A stretch of 60,000 nucleotides of DNA, from the NCBI RefSeq assembly GCF_910592395.1, contig NC_088316.1:18602001-18662000 (forward strand). The letters are read 5' to 3'. Position numbers and translations under genes: made by a program. The notes under the pieces are model-generated. The model worked only from the letters and a program-made list of their open reading frames with translations. It did no database searches and was not told the origin of the DNA. This DNA is from Lineus longissimus. Lineage: Eukaryota > Nemertea > Pilidiophora > Heteronemertea > Lineidae. Positions within the stretch are counted from its first letter, which is position 1. Each line of letters opens with the position of its first letter. Positions 1 to 10,310 of this stretch are shown piece after piece.

Positions 1-178
1 GCACGTTCTGAAGTTTAGGACCGATCTAGCAGGAATAAACCAGCAGAGATTAGTGTTAACTACTGATCTCCTTAACAAGGCAGTTTGACAAGCCTCAATC
101 AAATTCTTAATCTTACAAATGACAATATGAGGTGAAGTTTGAGTAGACTTGGTGACAATATGAATGGTCTATACTCAC

Positions 179-2638
179 CACTGCTGTCACCCATCATGCT
201 AAGTAGTGCCTTCCGAGCTTTTTCATTCTCATCCACATCCGTCCCCTCCATTTCGTCCGAACCAGCTTCCTTTCTCCCTTTCTTCCCTGTAACCTTCTTT
301 GTTCTACGTTTACGTTTTTTCCTCTCATCGTCAGTAGACGCATACAGATCGAACTCACTACTGTCACTCTCAGAATCCCCACCAATCACTGCTGATTTCC
401 TTTTGCTTGGCGTGTCACTTTTCCTCCTACTCTTCTTGTCCATTTCTTTCCCCGCCTCTTCAGATTCTCCATCTTTTCTTGACAGACGCTGTCGCTTCTC
501 CACAGATATTTCACCTTCTTCACCAGCAGAACCCTCCTTATCATTTTTCTGAGTTTTCTCATCACCAGTGTCTGTCTTTTCAATCATTTCCTCCTCTTCT
601 GATCCTTCTTTATCAATTTTCTGGGACTTTGATTGACTAGTTTCTTTTCCACTTCCTTCCTCAGCAGAATCATTCCCAGTTTTCTTTGAACGTCCCCTCG
701 TCTCAATGACAGTCTCCTTCTCTTTCACCCTAGCTGATCCCTTTTCACGAGCCTGCTTTTCTGATCTTGAACGACCTCTCCTTTTCTCACTTTCATCTAA
801 TTCTTCTTCTGATGAACCATTGTTGTCCTTTTTTGAGCATCCCTTAAGTTTCTCAACTTTATCTTTATCAACTTGACCCGATTCTTCCCCAGTTGACCCC
901 TCCTTATCAGCCGTCTGCTTCTGTGACCTTGAACGACCTCTTCTCTTCTCATCAGTTTTCTTGGTCTCGCTCATCTCTTCTGATGAGCCATCATCATCCA
1001 TTGTTGAACGACTCTTCCCTTCACCAACTTCATCCAATTCTTCCACAGTTGAAGCTTTGTCACTCTTCTGCGACTTTGAACGCCCTCTCCGCTTCTCATC
1101 AGTTTTCTTTACACTCTCACTCACGTCCCCTTCAGTGGAACTGTCATCGTATCTTTTTGAATGATCCCTCCCTTTTTCAGATTTATCTTTATCAACCTTA
1201 TCTGCTTCTGAACCGTTTTTACCATTTTCGGAGGTACTTTTTCCCTTCTTCTTCTTATCTTTTTCCGTCAGGTCACTGACCTCAGCATCCTCCTCCTCTG
1301 ACCCATCATCACATCCATCCCTTTCATTTTCACTCCCTTTTTTCTTGGCGCTAGTTCCACCACTCTCTTTACTTGTCATTTCACCTGATAAAGGATCCAA
1401 AAATTCAACTGGTGAACCACAATCATTCTCTGCTTCATCAACCTCCATGGACTCCACCACATCTCCATCCTCATTTCCCCCGATTTCTTTAGATTTGTCA
1501 ACAGTCTTTTTATTCTTTCCACTTTCACTCCTCTCTTCTCCCTCATCCTCATCATCAGATTCCTCACCAGACACTGACTCCTTATCATCCTTAGCAGACT
1601 TCTTCCTCTCTCCAAACAACATATTTTTTGCTTTCACTGGTGTCTTTTCCTTAGTGCTCTCATTGACTTGACGTTTCCTTGCTGGTACAAAAGGTTTTTT
1701 CGGCTCCTCTTTCTTTTTTTCCACAGATTTCTTTACTTCAGGTTGTTTTTTTGCCTGTTTTTTCTTCCCCACATCTCCATCCACCTCTTTCTCTTCTTTC
1801 TTCCCAGTCATCTTCCCCAAAGCAGACACGACCTCGTTTTGCTTCCTCTTAGAAATCTTTGCCAAATCCTCAAATGTCAGATTATCCAGGCAGTCATCGT
1901 CGTCTTCATCGTCATCAATAACAATGGCTTCCTGGGTTGCTTTTGTCCCATTCAACTCTTTGTTCTTCCCAGCAGACGTTGGATATCGGAGCTGCCCCCT
2001 CAGCGCAGAGTTCGACCCTTGACTCCCAGTTCTACCTTGCACCTGGTCAAGACTTCCAGTCAACAAACTGTGTAAACCACAACCTTGGCTTCCTTGGGAC
2101 ACACGTCCACTCCCAGTGTTCTTCCGAACTCTTACTCTCTCAATTTCAATACTGTCCAATTCCTTACCAACCTTTTTCGAAATAATCATCAGATCAGACA
2201 CAATGCTTTTTTTCCTGTCTTTTAATCTTTTTCGCTCCTGTGGCTTATTACGGTCAAAATCCTTTAAAGAACGAATCTGTTTCCTGAAGGAGGTCAAGGC
2301 CAGAGCAAACTTCGTTTGCCATTCAAATAACGTATCAACCTTTTTCTCCAGTTCTGACTCAGAGTAATCATATTCCCACTCGTCCAGTCCAAGGCTGCTT
2401 GCACCACTGTCACTCTCCCTACCAGCAGTAGCTGGAATAGATGTTTGACGTGACACGTGTCGTCTTCTCTCCCCCAGTTTTTTTTTCTCCTCGCGTTCTT
2501 TTTTCTCCCGGTTTTCTCGTTCATATTTTCGTTGGTGCAGAACTTCATCAGCTTTTTTCAAAATTTTGGTGCAGCGGGCAATCAAACTTGCGAGTGGTAG
2601 TGGATTACAGACGTAACATTTCCATGGCACGTCCTCAT
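179..2638 (-). CDS. ATRX: ATRX long exon: end of ADD domain and charged linker
   Basis: This single 2460-base exon encodes residues 193-1012. It opens with DEDVPWKCYVCNPLPLASLI, completing the PHD finger and its following helix. A Lys/Glu-rich coiled stretch follows, then QEAIVIDDDEDDDD near residue 429, which resembles a SUMO-interacting motif (hydrophobic run followed by acids). The second half is built of Ser/Lys/Glu/Asp blocks with loosely repeated KKTDEKRRGRS units near residues 706 and 754. It ends at a GTGAGT donor (178 and below). One giant exon coding the disordered linker is also the arrangement in vertebrate ATRX. The linker sequence itself is not conserved enough to assign functions beyond disorder and charge. 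Confidence 0.9.
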
Positions 2639-5600
2639 CTGTAACGGAAGAGAAGACAATAAAGAAATCGGCAAAAACTTTCATAAAACAATTTTGCAAC
2701 ATCGCAGAAGCGACAGAATGCTGTGATGTGTTTTCATTTGTTGAGGGTGAATAACAAGAAGTTTGTATTCAAATCAAAGTTTCCTCACCGATTAACAAAA
2801 GAGTTCTATTTACATGTATATCGTTCATGCGGCCCCTAGTGTTATCTTCTTTTGATGTTGCTTATTGCCATTTCTACTGTATCTAGTTGTAACGAATCTC
2901 ACCTGCATCGAGGACTGATGACAACTCAGACCGCCCAAGATTACTCCGTATGCAGCTCTTGCAGAATGCATTACAGCAGAAGTCACAGCAAAGGAGGTTG
3001 CCCCCCTCACCGCACCAACGACATTGCTCATCCACTCCATTTGAATCCTGGTCGAACTTATCGCCTGAGTACCATTCAAAGCATTTCTGAAAGTAATTGT
3101 GAAATTGTAAAAATGCACTTTCAACTGTGGAACAAACACTAAATGGCATGTACGTCGACGAAGTTTTGTCTATGCAAACAGGGTCAAACAAAAGGGCCTA
3201 CTGTTTTTTAATTTAGTTATTGTGACGTCATCGGCCTGAAATACATACCTTACAGATGAGGACTTTCAGCGCAGGGTGTCGCTTTAGATGTTTGAGATGA
3301 GTAATCTGGTTATTACAAGCTGTACAATGCTGTTGGCCAAGTTCTTGCTCTGTGACTTTTGATCCATGGTGTTCTGAAGAAAGAAAGATGCATTTAGCAA
3401 TTCCCATAACTTATTACATGCCCCATTCACCAAGTTACCTTGATCCCATTCACGAACTGATCGGCAACCAATTTGAAAGAAATCAAAGCTACTATTTCTC
3501 TCTCATGTCCAATTTTAAAGCACAACCAAAGAGGACCATCTTCAATGGAAGAATCGTAGTTTGATTTCAGTTTTAATAGGATGTGCTGGCCCCACTTTTT
3601 AAAATGAGTTAGTCACCAACTTTAACTTTAACTTTAACTAATCAAATTGGCTGAACTGAAGGCGACAACAACAAGTCATGAGCAACTTGGCCTGCACCAA
3701 AAGACTACAAAAGGTAACTTGGAAGCCAAGACGCCACATTGCAACAGAAGAAAACCCCAGAGCAGTCGATATCATGATGATTATCCGGCGCACAAGATTG
3801 GGCTAAACCAACAAGAACAAAATATACTATCACAACATGCAGACTGGCACACATATTAAAATTACCTAAATTTCAATTTTGTCTCCAATCTAGTTTCATC
3901 AAGCAAGTCCTTCCATCGGATTTGGTGAAAATGCTAGAAAAAATCTATAATCTTGGCACACATGAAAATTGGGAAAATCTGTGCAATTGATAGAAATGAG
4001 AAAATCTTTATAAATAGCACCGTTCACAAGGTGCATTTGATTGCGGCTGATCCGTTTTTAAAGTGATTTCAGTCAATTTCATGGGGGTCCAGTAAGTCAA
4101 CCTTTTTTATTCATTTTCATTTATTTTATATAACTTTGTTTTCGCAAAATCCCACTGTGCCAGTTGCGATTGACATGCTTCTTTTTTGGATAAGCCCAAT
4201 CAAATGCACCCCAACTAACAAACATTAACAACGTCAACGATAACAATCAGGGCATTCCAACTTCTCCTCAATACACCTTGTTGCTGATGGTCTATGACAT
4301 AAGGATAATACATACATGTTTCAAATTAACATGACCACAACATACCTTTACCCATGAATTGATAGTCATGATAAAGGAGATTTTAAGACTGTTAAGAAAT
4401 GCTTTAACTCATCTGCCATGTGTTGAGATTGAGGGGCAAGACATGCCAACAGTCAGGGTGTGTAAAAGACATTTCTGGTACCAAGCTGCTTGGGGCAGCA
4501 GATAAGCACCCCCTGCCCCAGGGGGTCTTATGGTGACCCCAGTTCAGCTTGGCACCCCAACAAGTTTCTTGTTGTTGCTGGAATGCCCTGAGCATTTAAA
4601 CAACCTGGGCCGAATTTACGAAGGGTGTTTAAGAGTTAGACGCGTGTAAATTCTACATAATCAGTTTCAGGGCCTAATGCGGTTTTCATGAAGAAACCCT
4701 GCAAGGCCCTGACTCTGTCTATTCAGACATTAAACGCTGTTTTAAGCTAAACACCCTTTGTAAATTCGGCCCCCTGTTTTTCTAAAACAATGAACATGAA
4801 CGCTCATGTATAAACAAAATATTCAACATGTACATGTAAAAGATCTTCATCAGGATTTCAAACAAAATATAAACAGTTGGAACATGTAAGTGTATGAAAC
4901 ATATTATCAAATTTAATTCTGAAACACTCAATGACGATGACAAGAATGATCGTCATGATGACAATGATGATGTTTGCATGATGATAAAAGAAATAATACC
5001 TACCATTTTTCCGTCCCTTTTTCGGCCTGAACTCTGGTTCGCTGAAGTCTGGAGAGTCGTCTACAGCCTCTGGCTGGACAACAACTGTGCCTGAAATATT
5101 TGAAGACAGGAAGGTCAGTGTCTGTCTCGTTGTGCCAGCAAGTTCATAACTCAAGTTTCGAATTCAAACTTCTATTCTGAATCCATGTTCAAAAGCATGT
5201 TTTCATGTTTCCAATATCCTGGTAATATAAAACAAAGTACTGGATGAAGCAATACATTTGGATGACCTCAAGAATCTACTTAAATAAACACTTACCTTCT
5301 GGTAAATCCTCCGGTATAGCAGTACCAATATCTGTTGCCTCCTTTCTTGGTGGCTTGCTCATCGATGGAGCAAGTACGACATCGCTGTCCGTCTCCATAC
5401 GACTGTCAGAGTCACCTGTATCCGCCTCCTCAACCACCCTCTTGGTAACCGCTGCTTTTCTGTAAGATGACATTTGAACCAATCAATACTACAGAAAATA
5501 TTTAGACTTAAAAGAGCAAGGAATCATAACATCTGGGTGCAACGATATAAGAAAACTGTTGTCTAAAATTGCAAGCGTACAGCCCTTTGACAGGTTGTTT

Positions 5601-5693
5601 TGTTAGATCACTTGCGACACCCAAAGGCAGCTAAAGCCAGGAGCAGAGCCAGAGAATCACCCTTAAATTTACTCACCTCCTCCGACTTGACAT
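179..5693 (-). CDS. ATRX: ATRX orthologue, N-terminal part (six coding exons, gene continues past the left edge)
   Basis: This is a chromatin remodeller of the SNF2 family; ATRX acts in the nucleus, in heterochromatin and H3.3 deposition with DAXX. Coding exons, in transcript order, are 5693-5677, 5459-5296, 5090-5004, 3373-3249, 3086-2903 and 2638-179. All have GT-AG borders and the phases agree, giving 1012 codons plus one base. Residues 105-203 form an ADD module: a GATA-like finger (C106, C109, C130, C133) followed by a PHD-type finger with the run DEQCRWCGEGGNLLCCDFC and a closing WKCYVC. A block before it, PEGTVVVQPEAV, corresponds to a conserved vertebrate ATRX segment. The rest is a charged, disordered linker. 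The helicase domains must lie to the left of base 1. ATRX identity is inferred from the ADD sequence and the linker; confidence is high. Confidence 0.93.
2903..3373 (-). CDS. ATRX: ATRX ADD-domain exons (3373-3249 and 3086-2903)
   Basis: The upstream exon encodes QQHCTACNNQ...KVLICK, the first two Cys pairs of the GATA-like finger. The downstream exon encodes KCFEWYSGDKFDQDSNGVDE and the first seven or so Cys of the PHD finger. In the ATRX/DNMT3 family the ADD module reads histone H3 tails unmethylated at K4 and, in ATRX, trimethylated at K9. All expected Cys positions are present, so the fold should be intact. The small intron 2904-... is not part of these exons: the intron between them is 3248-3087, 162 bases. 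Confidence 0.92.
3374..5003 (-). other. ATRX intron 4 (1.63 kb)
   Basis: The intron lies between a GTAGGT donor (5003) and a TTCAG acceptor (3374). It contains a palindromic MITE at 4607-4773 and a possible older inverted-repeat element at 4248-4592. No coding exon is needed here, because the flanking exons join in phase. Confidence 0.8.
4607..4773. mobile_element. Foldback MITE, about 167 bp
   Basis: The left arm (GGGCCGAATTTACGAAGGGT, continuing GTTTA) is matched in reverse complement at 4748-4773 with one mismatch. An inner pair, CAGGGCCT near 4668 and AGGCCCTG near 4712, also pairs, so the whole element can fold into one long hairpin. There is no coding capacity. The superfamily is not assigned, because no clear target duplication is visible. 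Confidence 0.7.
5677..5693 (-). CDS. ATRX: ATRX start codon exon, 17 coding bases
   Basis: The ATG at 5693-5691 is followed by five codons and two bases (MSSRR plus AG), then a GTGAGT donor. The next exon (5459-5296) needs an upstream phase of 2, which this start supplies, giving MSSRRRKAAVTKRVVEE. Reading the same exon in its longer open frame (VDGGISRTED...) ends in phase 0 and would hit a stop in the next exon, so that frame is rejected. The exon has a good acceptor just upstream (exon base 5721), so there is probably a non-coding 5' exon further up. Confidence 0.7.
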
Positions 5694-5721
5694 CTTCAGT
5701 TCGGCTTATTCCTCCATCAAC

Positions 5722-7180
5722 CTGCAAGTACATGCAAATAAGATTTTCATTGTTATTTCGCGAGTTGTTGTCTAATATGTACCAGCGTCCACCACCCAGT
5801 CGGCGGCTTGTTGGATTTGACTTGGAGGAAATGATAGGGCTTCCCAATACTAGTTACTACAGGCAATGCATTGCAGGAGCCTTGTGATCTTAGACAATAT
5901 CTCCCTTATCTTACCCACAAATGTCATGAAATTTTCATGAAATGTAGCCTATCTTATTGTGTATGGCTACTAAATTTTATTTTGATGACTTTATTTATAC
6001 CCGACTTTAAACCTGGTGGACGCTGTATCGGCCATAGATAGGATGACCGATGCAGGGTGTCTATTTGTCTGTTAGGCCTAAGCATTGGCCCTGACTTTTG
6101 CATACCATGCATAAGGCCACATGTCTGATCAATAGATAGGCCTAATCATTATCATGCACTGTGTGTGTGGTGTAGGTCATGTAGGTGTGCGAGTACAATA
6201 TGCAAGTAGGCCTCCCCTATGTCACTGAAATGACTCAAAACAAGGGAAAATTCAGTGAATAAAGGGGAAAAACACGAAATGTGGGAGTACTGCGACATGG
6301 AATAAGACGTACAAATGGTCTTTGATTGTTGATTTTCAATCAGACCGCGTTGATTGCAATTTCTGATGGTAGTTATAGATTATTTCGCTGTTGCGGTTAA
6401 AATGATCTTCGAGGTCCGCAAATCTTGAGTTGATCAAAATGGCGGAACCGGCAAAATGCCCAGACGGAATGACGTATTTATCACATGGGACCTTATGAGC
6501 ATAATTTATTCATGACGGCATCATAAAAATTTGCATTTATGTGTGACGTCATTTAATTAATAAGCATTTATGCAAATTAATATCCTGGGGGTCTCAAAGC
6601 GGCGTCACGTACGTGTCTGCTCACTGGAACCCTTCTCCAGGACAATGCCCTAATGGGCTTTGTAGTTCGCCTCAGTCGAACTTCGCTGGCAAACTACCAA
6701 ACGTGGATGTTAAAGTAATGAAAAAGCTATTACCTGTCAATTAACGTCTTACTTTCATGGTTGTTGTTTTTTGAATTTCCGGTTTCTTTTGGTAACTAAA
6801 CTGCAACTTTAGTCACTTGAATTGCTCTTCTTTCTAATTATTTGGGCAATTACGATATCTATGTGTTTTCTTATTAATTGATTTTGAGCATAAAAGTGAT
6901 GTTGTATTTATTGCATTACCGTTTGTTTTCCTACAGAGTAACAGTAATCCGTTTGACACTCATCTTCTTTTCGTCACTGTCTTGGGGTTCCACGTAGCCT
7001 ACTCCATCGCCTCGGGATAAGCGTCTCAGAAGGACTTCATGTCAGAAGGACTCCCCCAATCCACTGGCTAAAACATGTCGGAAGGACGAGGGGGGGGGGG
7101 GGTGGCTCCCCATGTCAAACAGCTGTGTGAGTTCTTTACATATTAGTATAAAACTATATATGTATATCTGTATATATATA
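5722..7180. promoter_or_regulatory. ATRX upstream region with probable promoter
   Basis: No coding exon is visible. The region holds an AAAATGGCGGAAC site at about 6436, resembling the YY1/TISU elements of housekeeping promoters, and a perfect CRE palindrome TGACGTCA at 6544-6551. Either could belong to the ATRX promoter, which should lie upstream of 5721. A poly-G run (about 7089-7102) and a TA-rich microsatellite (about 7155-7182) border the transposon on the right. Promoter assignment is inference only. Confidence 0.35.
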
Positions 7181-9313
7181 TACAGTAAATGCTCAGTTAC
7201 CTCGGGATAGGCCTACTTCAGATCAACTTAGTTTTTGGTATAAAATGGGGCCCAGAGAGGGTATTCATGTAAAATGTGACACTGATTTTTTAGTGAATAG
7301 AAGTGTACAGGCCTATGGTTGATTGGTTTTCTGAAAGAGGACTTGAATGAGACGTGTCCTTTGCCAAGGCCTGGGTCTATTTCATACTATTGTAGGAGAA
7401 AAAGAATTAACCCTTTCTTGTTTTTTAGTGAAATTGGTTTCAGTCATTCAATACGCAGACCTCTGACCAGTGACAATGATTACAACTTTTATCCACCTTT
7501 TCGTGTTGTTTGTACGTTTGGTTGTCTGCATGGATATGCCTAATGATGGTGAGGGTGATATGGAAGGTCATCGTCCTGGTACGTCTAGGCGACTCCATGG
7601 CTACCCTGTGCAGGCACGTCTACGGCATGCATTAGACTGTCAGCATGCTATTGAACATGGTCACGTTTTGAATGTCGCAGAGTATGCAAGGAGGCATAGA
7701 TTGGCCAATTCAACTTTGCGCGGATGGATTCAGGACATTGACCACCTCATGGACCAGGCAGAACACAATGCTCACAGTCGAAGGGTGCGCATTGATCATG
7801 ATGGATTATGGCCTGAGGTTGAAGATGCCGTGCACCAGTCATTTCTTGAGAGGAGGCAGAGAGCTCTGCCTGTATCCAGGTCTGATTTTCGCCAGGATGC
7901 TGTTGTAGCCTTTGAAAATTGGTGGGGTGAGCTTCCTGTCGAAAGACAGGATGAAATGAGGCACCAGCGCCCTGAAAGAGTGAACTTTGTTGCTAGTGAT
8001 AGGTGGTTGTCAAGGTTCATGGCCAGAAAGTGCATCACGTTTCGTCGAAAGACCAAGGATACTGCCACATTACCACGTGATGCTGAGGAGAGGGTGGCTA
8101 GATTTCAAGAGGAGGTACGGCCTACTGTTCAGGAAAATAACGTCCACACTATTTTTAACTTTAATGAAACTTTTACCCAACTTGATTTTCCGCCAATGTA
8201 TACTGCTGCAACAAAGGGGTCAAAGAACATTGATGTGCGGACATCGAGGGGGAACCCAAAACTGGGTTGTACGGTTGGACTTACAATTGGGTCAAATGGA
8301 GAGAAAGCTCCAGCTCATGTCGTTTTCAGGGAACCCGGTTTTGTTAGGGAAATCAGAGCCCTGCATGACATACCAGAAAATGTAAGGGTAACGTCTTCAA
8401 GGTCTGGGTGGGAGAATGCAGGAACACTGCAGCACTGGCAGGAAGAAATCTTTTTTCCCTTTGTTGGAGACTTTAATCCAAATGAAATTTTGCTTTTGGT
8501 AGACAGATTTCGCCCACATCAGGACGAACAATTCTGCCAGCCTCTGGTTGAAGCTGGTATTTTACTTGATGACATCCCTGCCAGATGTACATCTCTCGCC
8601 CAGCCTCTAGACCTAACCGTCATGAGGGGGTTTAAAACCTTGGTCCGTAAGTACTGGAAGGAATGGAAAACCCAGCATACTAATGCAGATGGACAGTGTG
8701 ACAAAATCCCTCTCCTATCAGTTTTAGGAATTCTAAGTCATGCATGGGCTGATGTAAGTCCCAATGCAGCAATTCGGGGATTCCAAGTAGCTGGACTCAT
8801 TCCACGTGAAAATGGACAATACGCCGATGCTCAGGCGGAAGGAGGTCTTCTCCTTGATGAAGATGAACTGTCTGATATGGAAGAGGATATTGTGTTTCAT
8901 GATTACAATGAAGACAGTGACTGACTTGTAACAGAAGTCTGAATTTGTCATAAAGTGTTGACTTTTCGGCTCATGAGACTCATTCCACCAATCAATGTTG
9001 AAATTTGGTCTTTTTTAGTGTTGTAATGAGTTGTCTAATGCTGACTGATTTTGACTTTTCATTCAGTGTTAGGATACACTCCAATGCAGACAAGAGCGAC
9101 CTATTCACTTTTATTCTATTACTCAATGAACTCCCAAGGGGTCTGACTTGAATAAACGAAATGAGCATGATGTTCTGACTTCATGTTAATTTAAACACCT
9201 ATTGAAACAGCTGTCACCATAAATAAGTGGTCAACTTTCTCTCCCCCATAAAGGCCTCATATTATGTGTTTGCAAAAATTGGCTGATCCCGAGGTAACTG
9301 AGCATTTACTGTA
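7181..9313. mobile_element. pogo/Tigger-like DNA transposon, complete
   Basis: Both ends carry the same 28-base inverted repeat, including the flanking TA (7181-7208 and 9286-9313). It begins TA-CAGTAAATGCTCAGTTAC and is identical at every position. A TA target duplication and a CAGT start are typical of pogo elements in the Tc1/mariner superfamily. The element holds one transposase ORF (7530-8924, plus strand). It sits in a TA microsatellite. Perfect TIRs and an uninterrupted ORF suggest recent insertion. Confidence 0.88.
7530..8924 (+). CDS. pogo-like DDE transposase
   Basis: An uninterrupted ORF of 464 codons from ATG 7530; an upstream ATG at 7470 would add a 20-residue hydrophobic leader that looks untranslated. 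The N-terminal part (VAEYARRHRLANSTLRGWIQ) looks like a helix-turn-helix DNA-binding domain. A CENP-B-type second helical region follows (SDRWLSRFMARKCITFRRKT). The catalytic core shows LLLVDRFRPHQ (D325) and SLAQPLDLTVMRGFK (D361), with 35 residues between the two Asp. The first catalytic block reads FNFNETF, with Asn212 where the family has Asp. The tail is acidic. The enzyme should bind the element's TIRs and cut at TA. The missing Asp predicts loss of catalysis, unless it is an error or the alignment is shifted. Confidence 0.85.
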   Translation: MDMPNDGEGDMEGHRPGTSRRLHGYPVQARLRHALDCQHAIEHGHVLNVAEYARRHRLANSTLRGWIQDIDHLMDQAEHNAHSRRVRIDHDGLWPEVEDAVHQSFLERRQRALPVSRSDFRQDAVVAFENWWGELPVERQDEMRHQRPERVNFVASDRWLSRFMARKCITFRRKTKDTATLPRDAEERVARFQEEVRPTVQENNVHTIFNFNETFTQLDFPPMYTAATKGSKNIDVRTSRGNPKLGCTVGLTIGSNGEKAPAHVVFREPGFVREIRALHDIPENVRVTSSRSGWENAGTLQHWQEEIFFPFVGDFNPNEILLLVDRFRPHQDEQFCQPLVEAGILLDDIPARCTSLAQPLDLTVMRGFKTLVRKYWKEWKTQHTNADGQCDKIPLLSVLGILSHAWADVSPNAAIRGFQVAGLIPRENGQYADAQAEGGLLLDEDELSDMEEDIVFHDYNEDSD

Positions 9314-9314
9314 C

Positions 9315-9752
9315 AAACCGTCATCGGATGCGCATCCGATATGCCACGAGATCCTTTACCGTCAATTCCCTGACCGTCTTCGGATGCGCATCCGATATGC
9401 CACGAGATCCTTCACCGTCAATTCCCTTACCGTCTTCGGATCCGATATGCCACGAGATCCTTCACCGTCAATTCCCTTACCGTCTTCGGATGCGCATCCG
9501 ATATGCCACGAGATCCTTTACCGTCAATTACCGTCATCGGATGCGCATCCGATATGCCACGAGATCCTTCACCGTCAATTCCCTTACCGTCTTCGGATGC
9601 GCATCCGATAAGCCACGAGATCCTTTACCGTCAATTACCGTCATCGGATGCGCATCCGATATGCCACGAGATCCTTCACCGTCAATTTCCTTACCGTCTT
9701 TGGATGCGCATCCGATATGCCACGAGATCCTTCACCGTCAATTCCCTTACCG
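9315..9752 (+). repeat. 56-bp minisatellite, eight copies, left arm
   Basis: The unit contains the palindrome TCGGATGCGCATCCGA followed by TATGCCACGAGATCCTT and ACCGTCAATTCCCTTAC. Palindromes start at 9324, 9380, 9436, 9486, 9537, 9593, 9644 and 9700, so spacing is 56, 56, 50, 51, 56, 51 and 56. The third copy has lost six central bases of the palindrome. Confidence 0.9.
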
Positions 9753-10310
9753 AGGTAGCGTTGTCAGTACGTTGGTTTAGGGGCGCAATAACCTAGCTTA
9801 TAGCGAGCAATTAGTACACTAAGATTTCAGTGATTAACATAATAGTTGCAAGTATTTGGCATTTTAGACTCATAATTCGTGCTATAATAACTACGTTGTA
9901 AACATAATGCTCAAAATTGATTCATGAAAAAGTTGTTAGGGCAATATCAAGCAAGCAGTAATGGAAAAAAGTGTAATTCCATTAACTGAATATTGTTTTT
10001 AGACACTATAACATTTTAGGCCTACTTTTCCGTAAACCACGAGAACAATGTATGTGAAAAAAACAACACATATAAGTGAGGCGCCGAGTATACAGTAATT
10101 GTAAGGTAAAGAAAAGCTCGGTCTCTAAAGTCTGGAGGTCCGGAGTCCGTAACTGTGACGGTCACGAGAGTGATTTGTCCTTACGGATAGATCGAGAGGG
10201 CGGTTTGGGGTTCCGCCGACGGTGCTCGCATGCATTGGTCGTATCCCCGAAACCTTTACAACGAACAACAAAGCTGGTGGCATCCCTGACGGTATAGGAA
10301 TTGACGGTGA

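Noticed and set aside
139-2367. Several plus-strand open frames rich in Ser, Phe and Leu
   Set aside because: They are antisense shadows of the Lys/Glu/Ser-rich ATRX linker exon.
5608-5847. 79-codon minus-strand frame including VDGGISRTEDVKSEE as ATRX N-terminus
   Set aside because: It ends in phase 0 at the donor and would be followed by a stop in the next exon. The overlapping ATG frame at 5693 fits the phase.
6439-6498. Plus-strand ATGGCGGAACCGGC start followed by 19 codons and a stop
   Set aside because: Too short, without a good donor; the ATGGCGG is more likely a YY1/TISU-type promoter motif.
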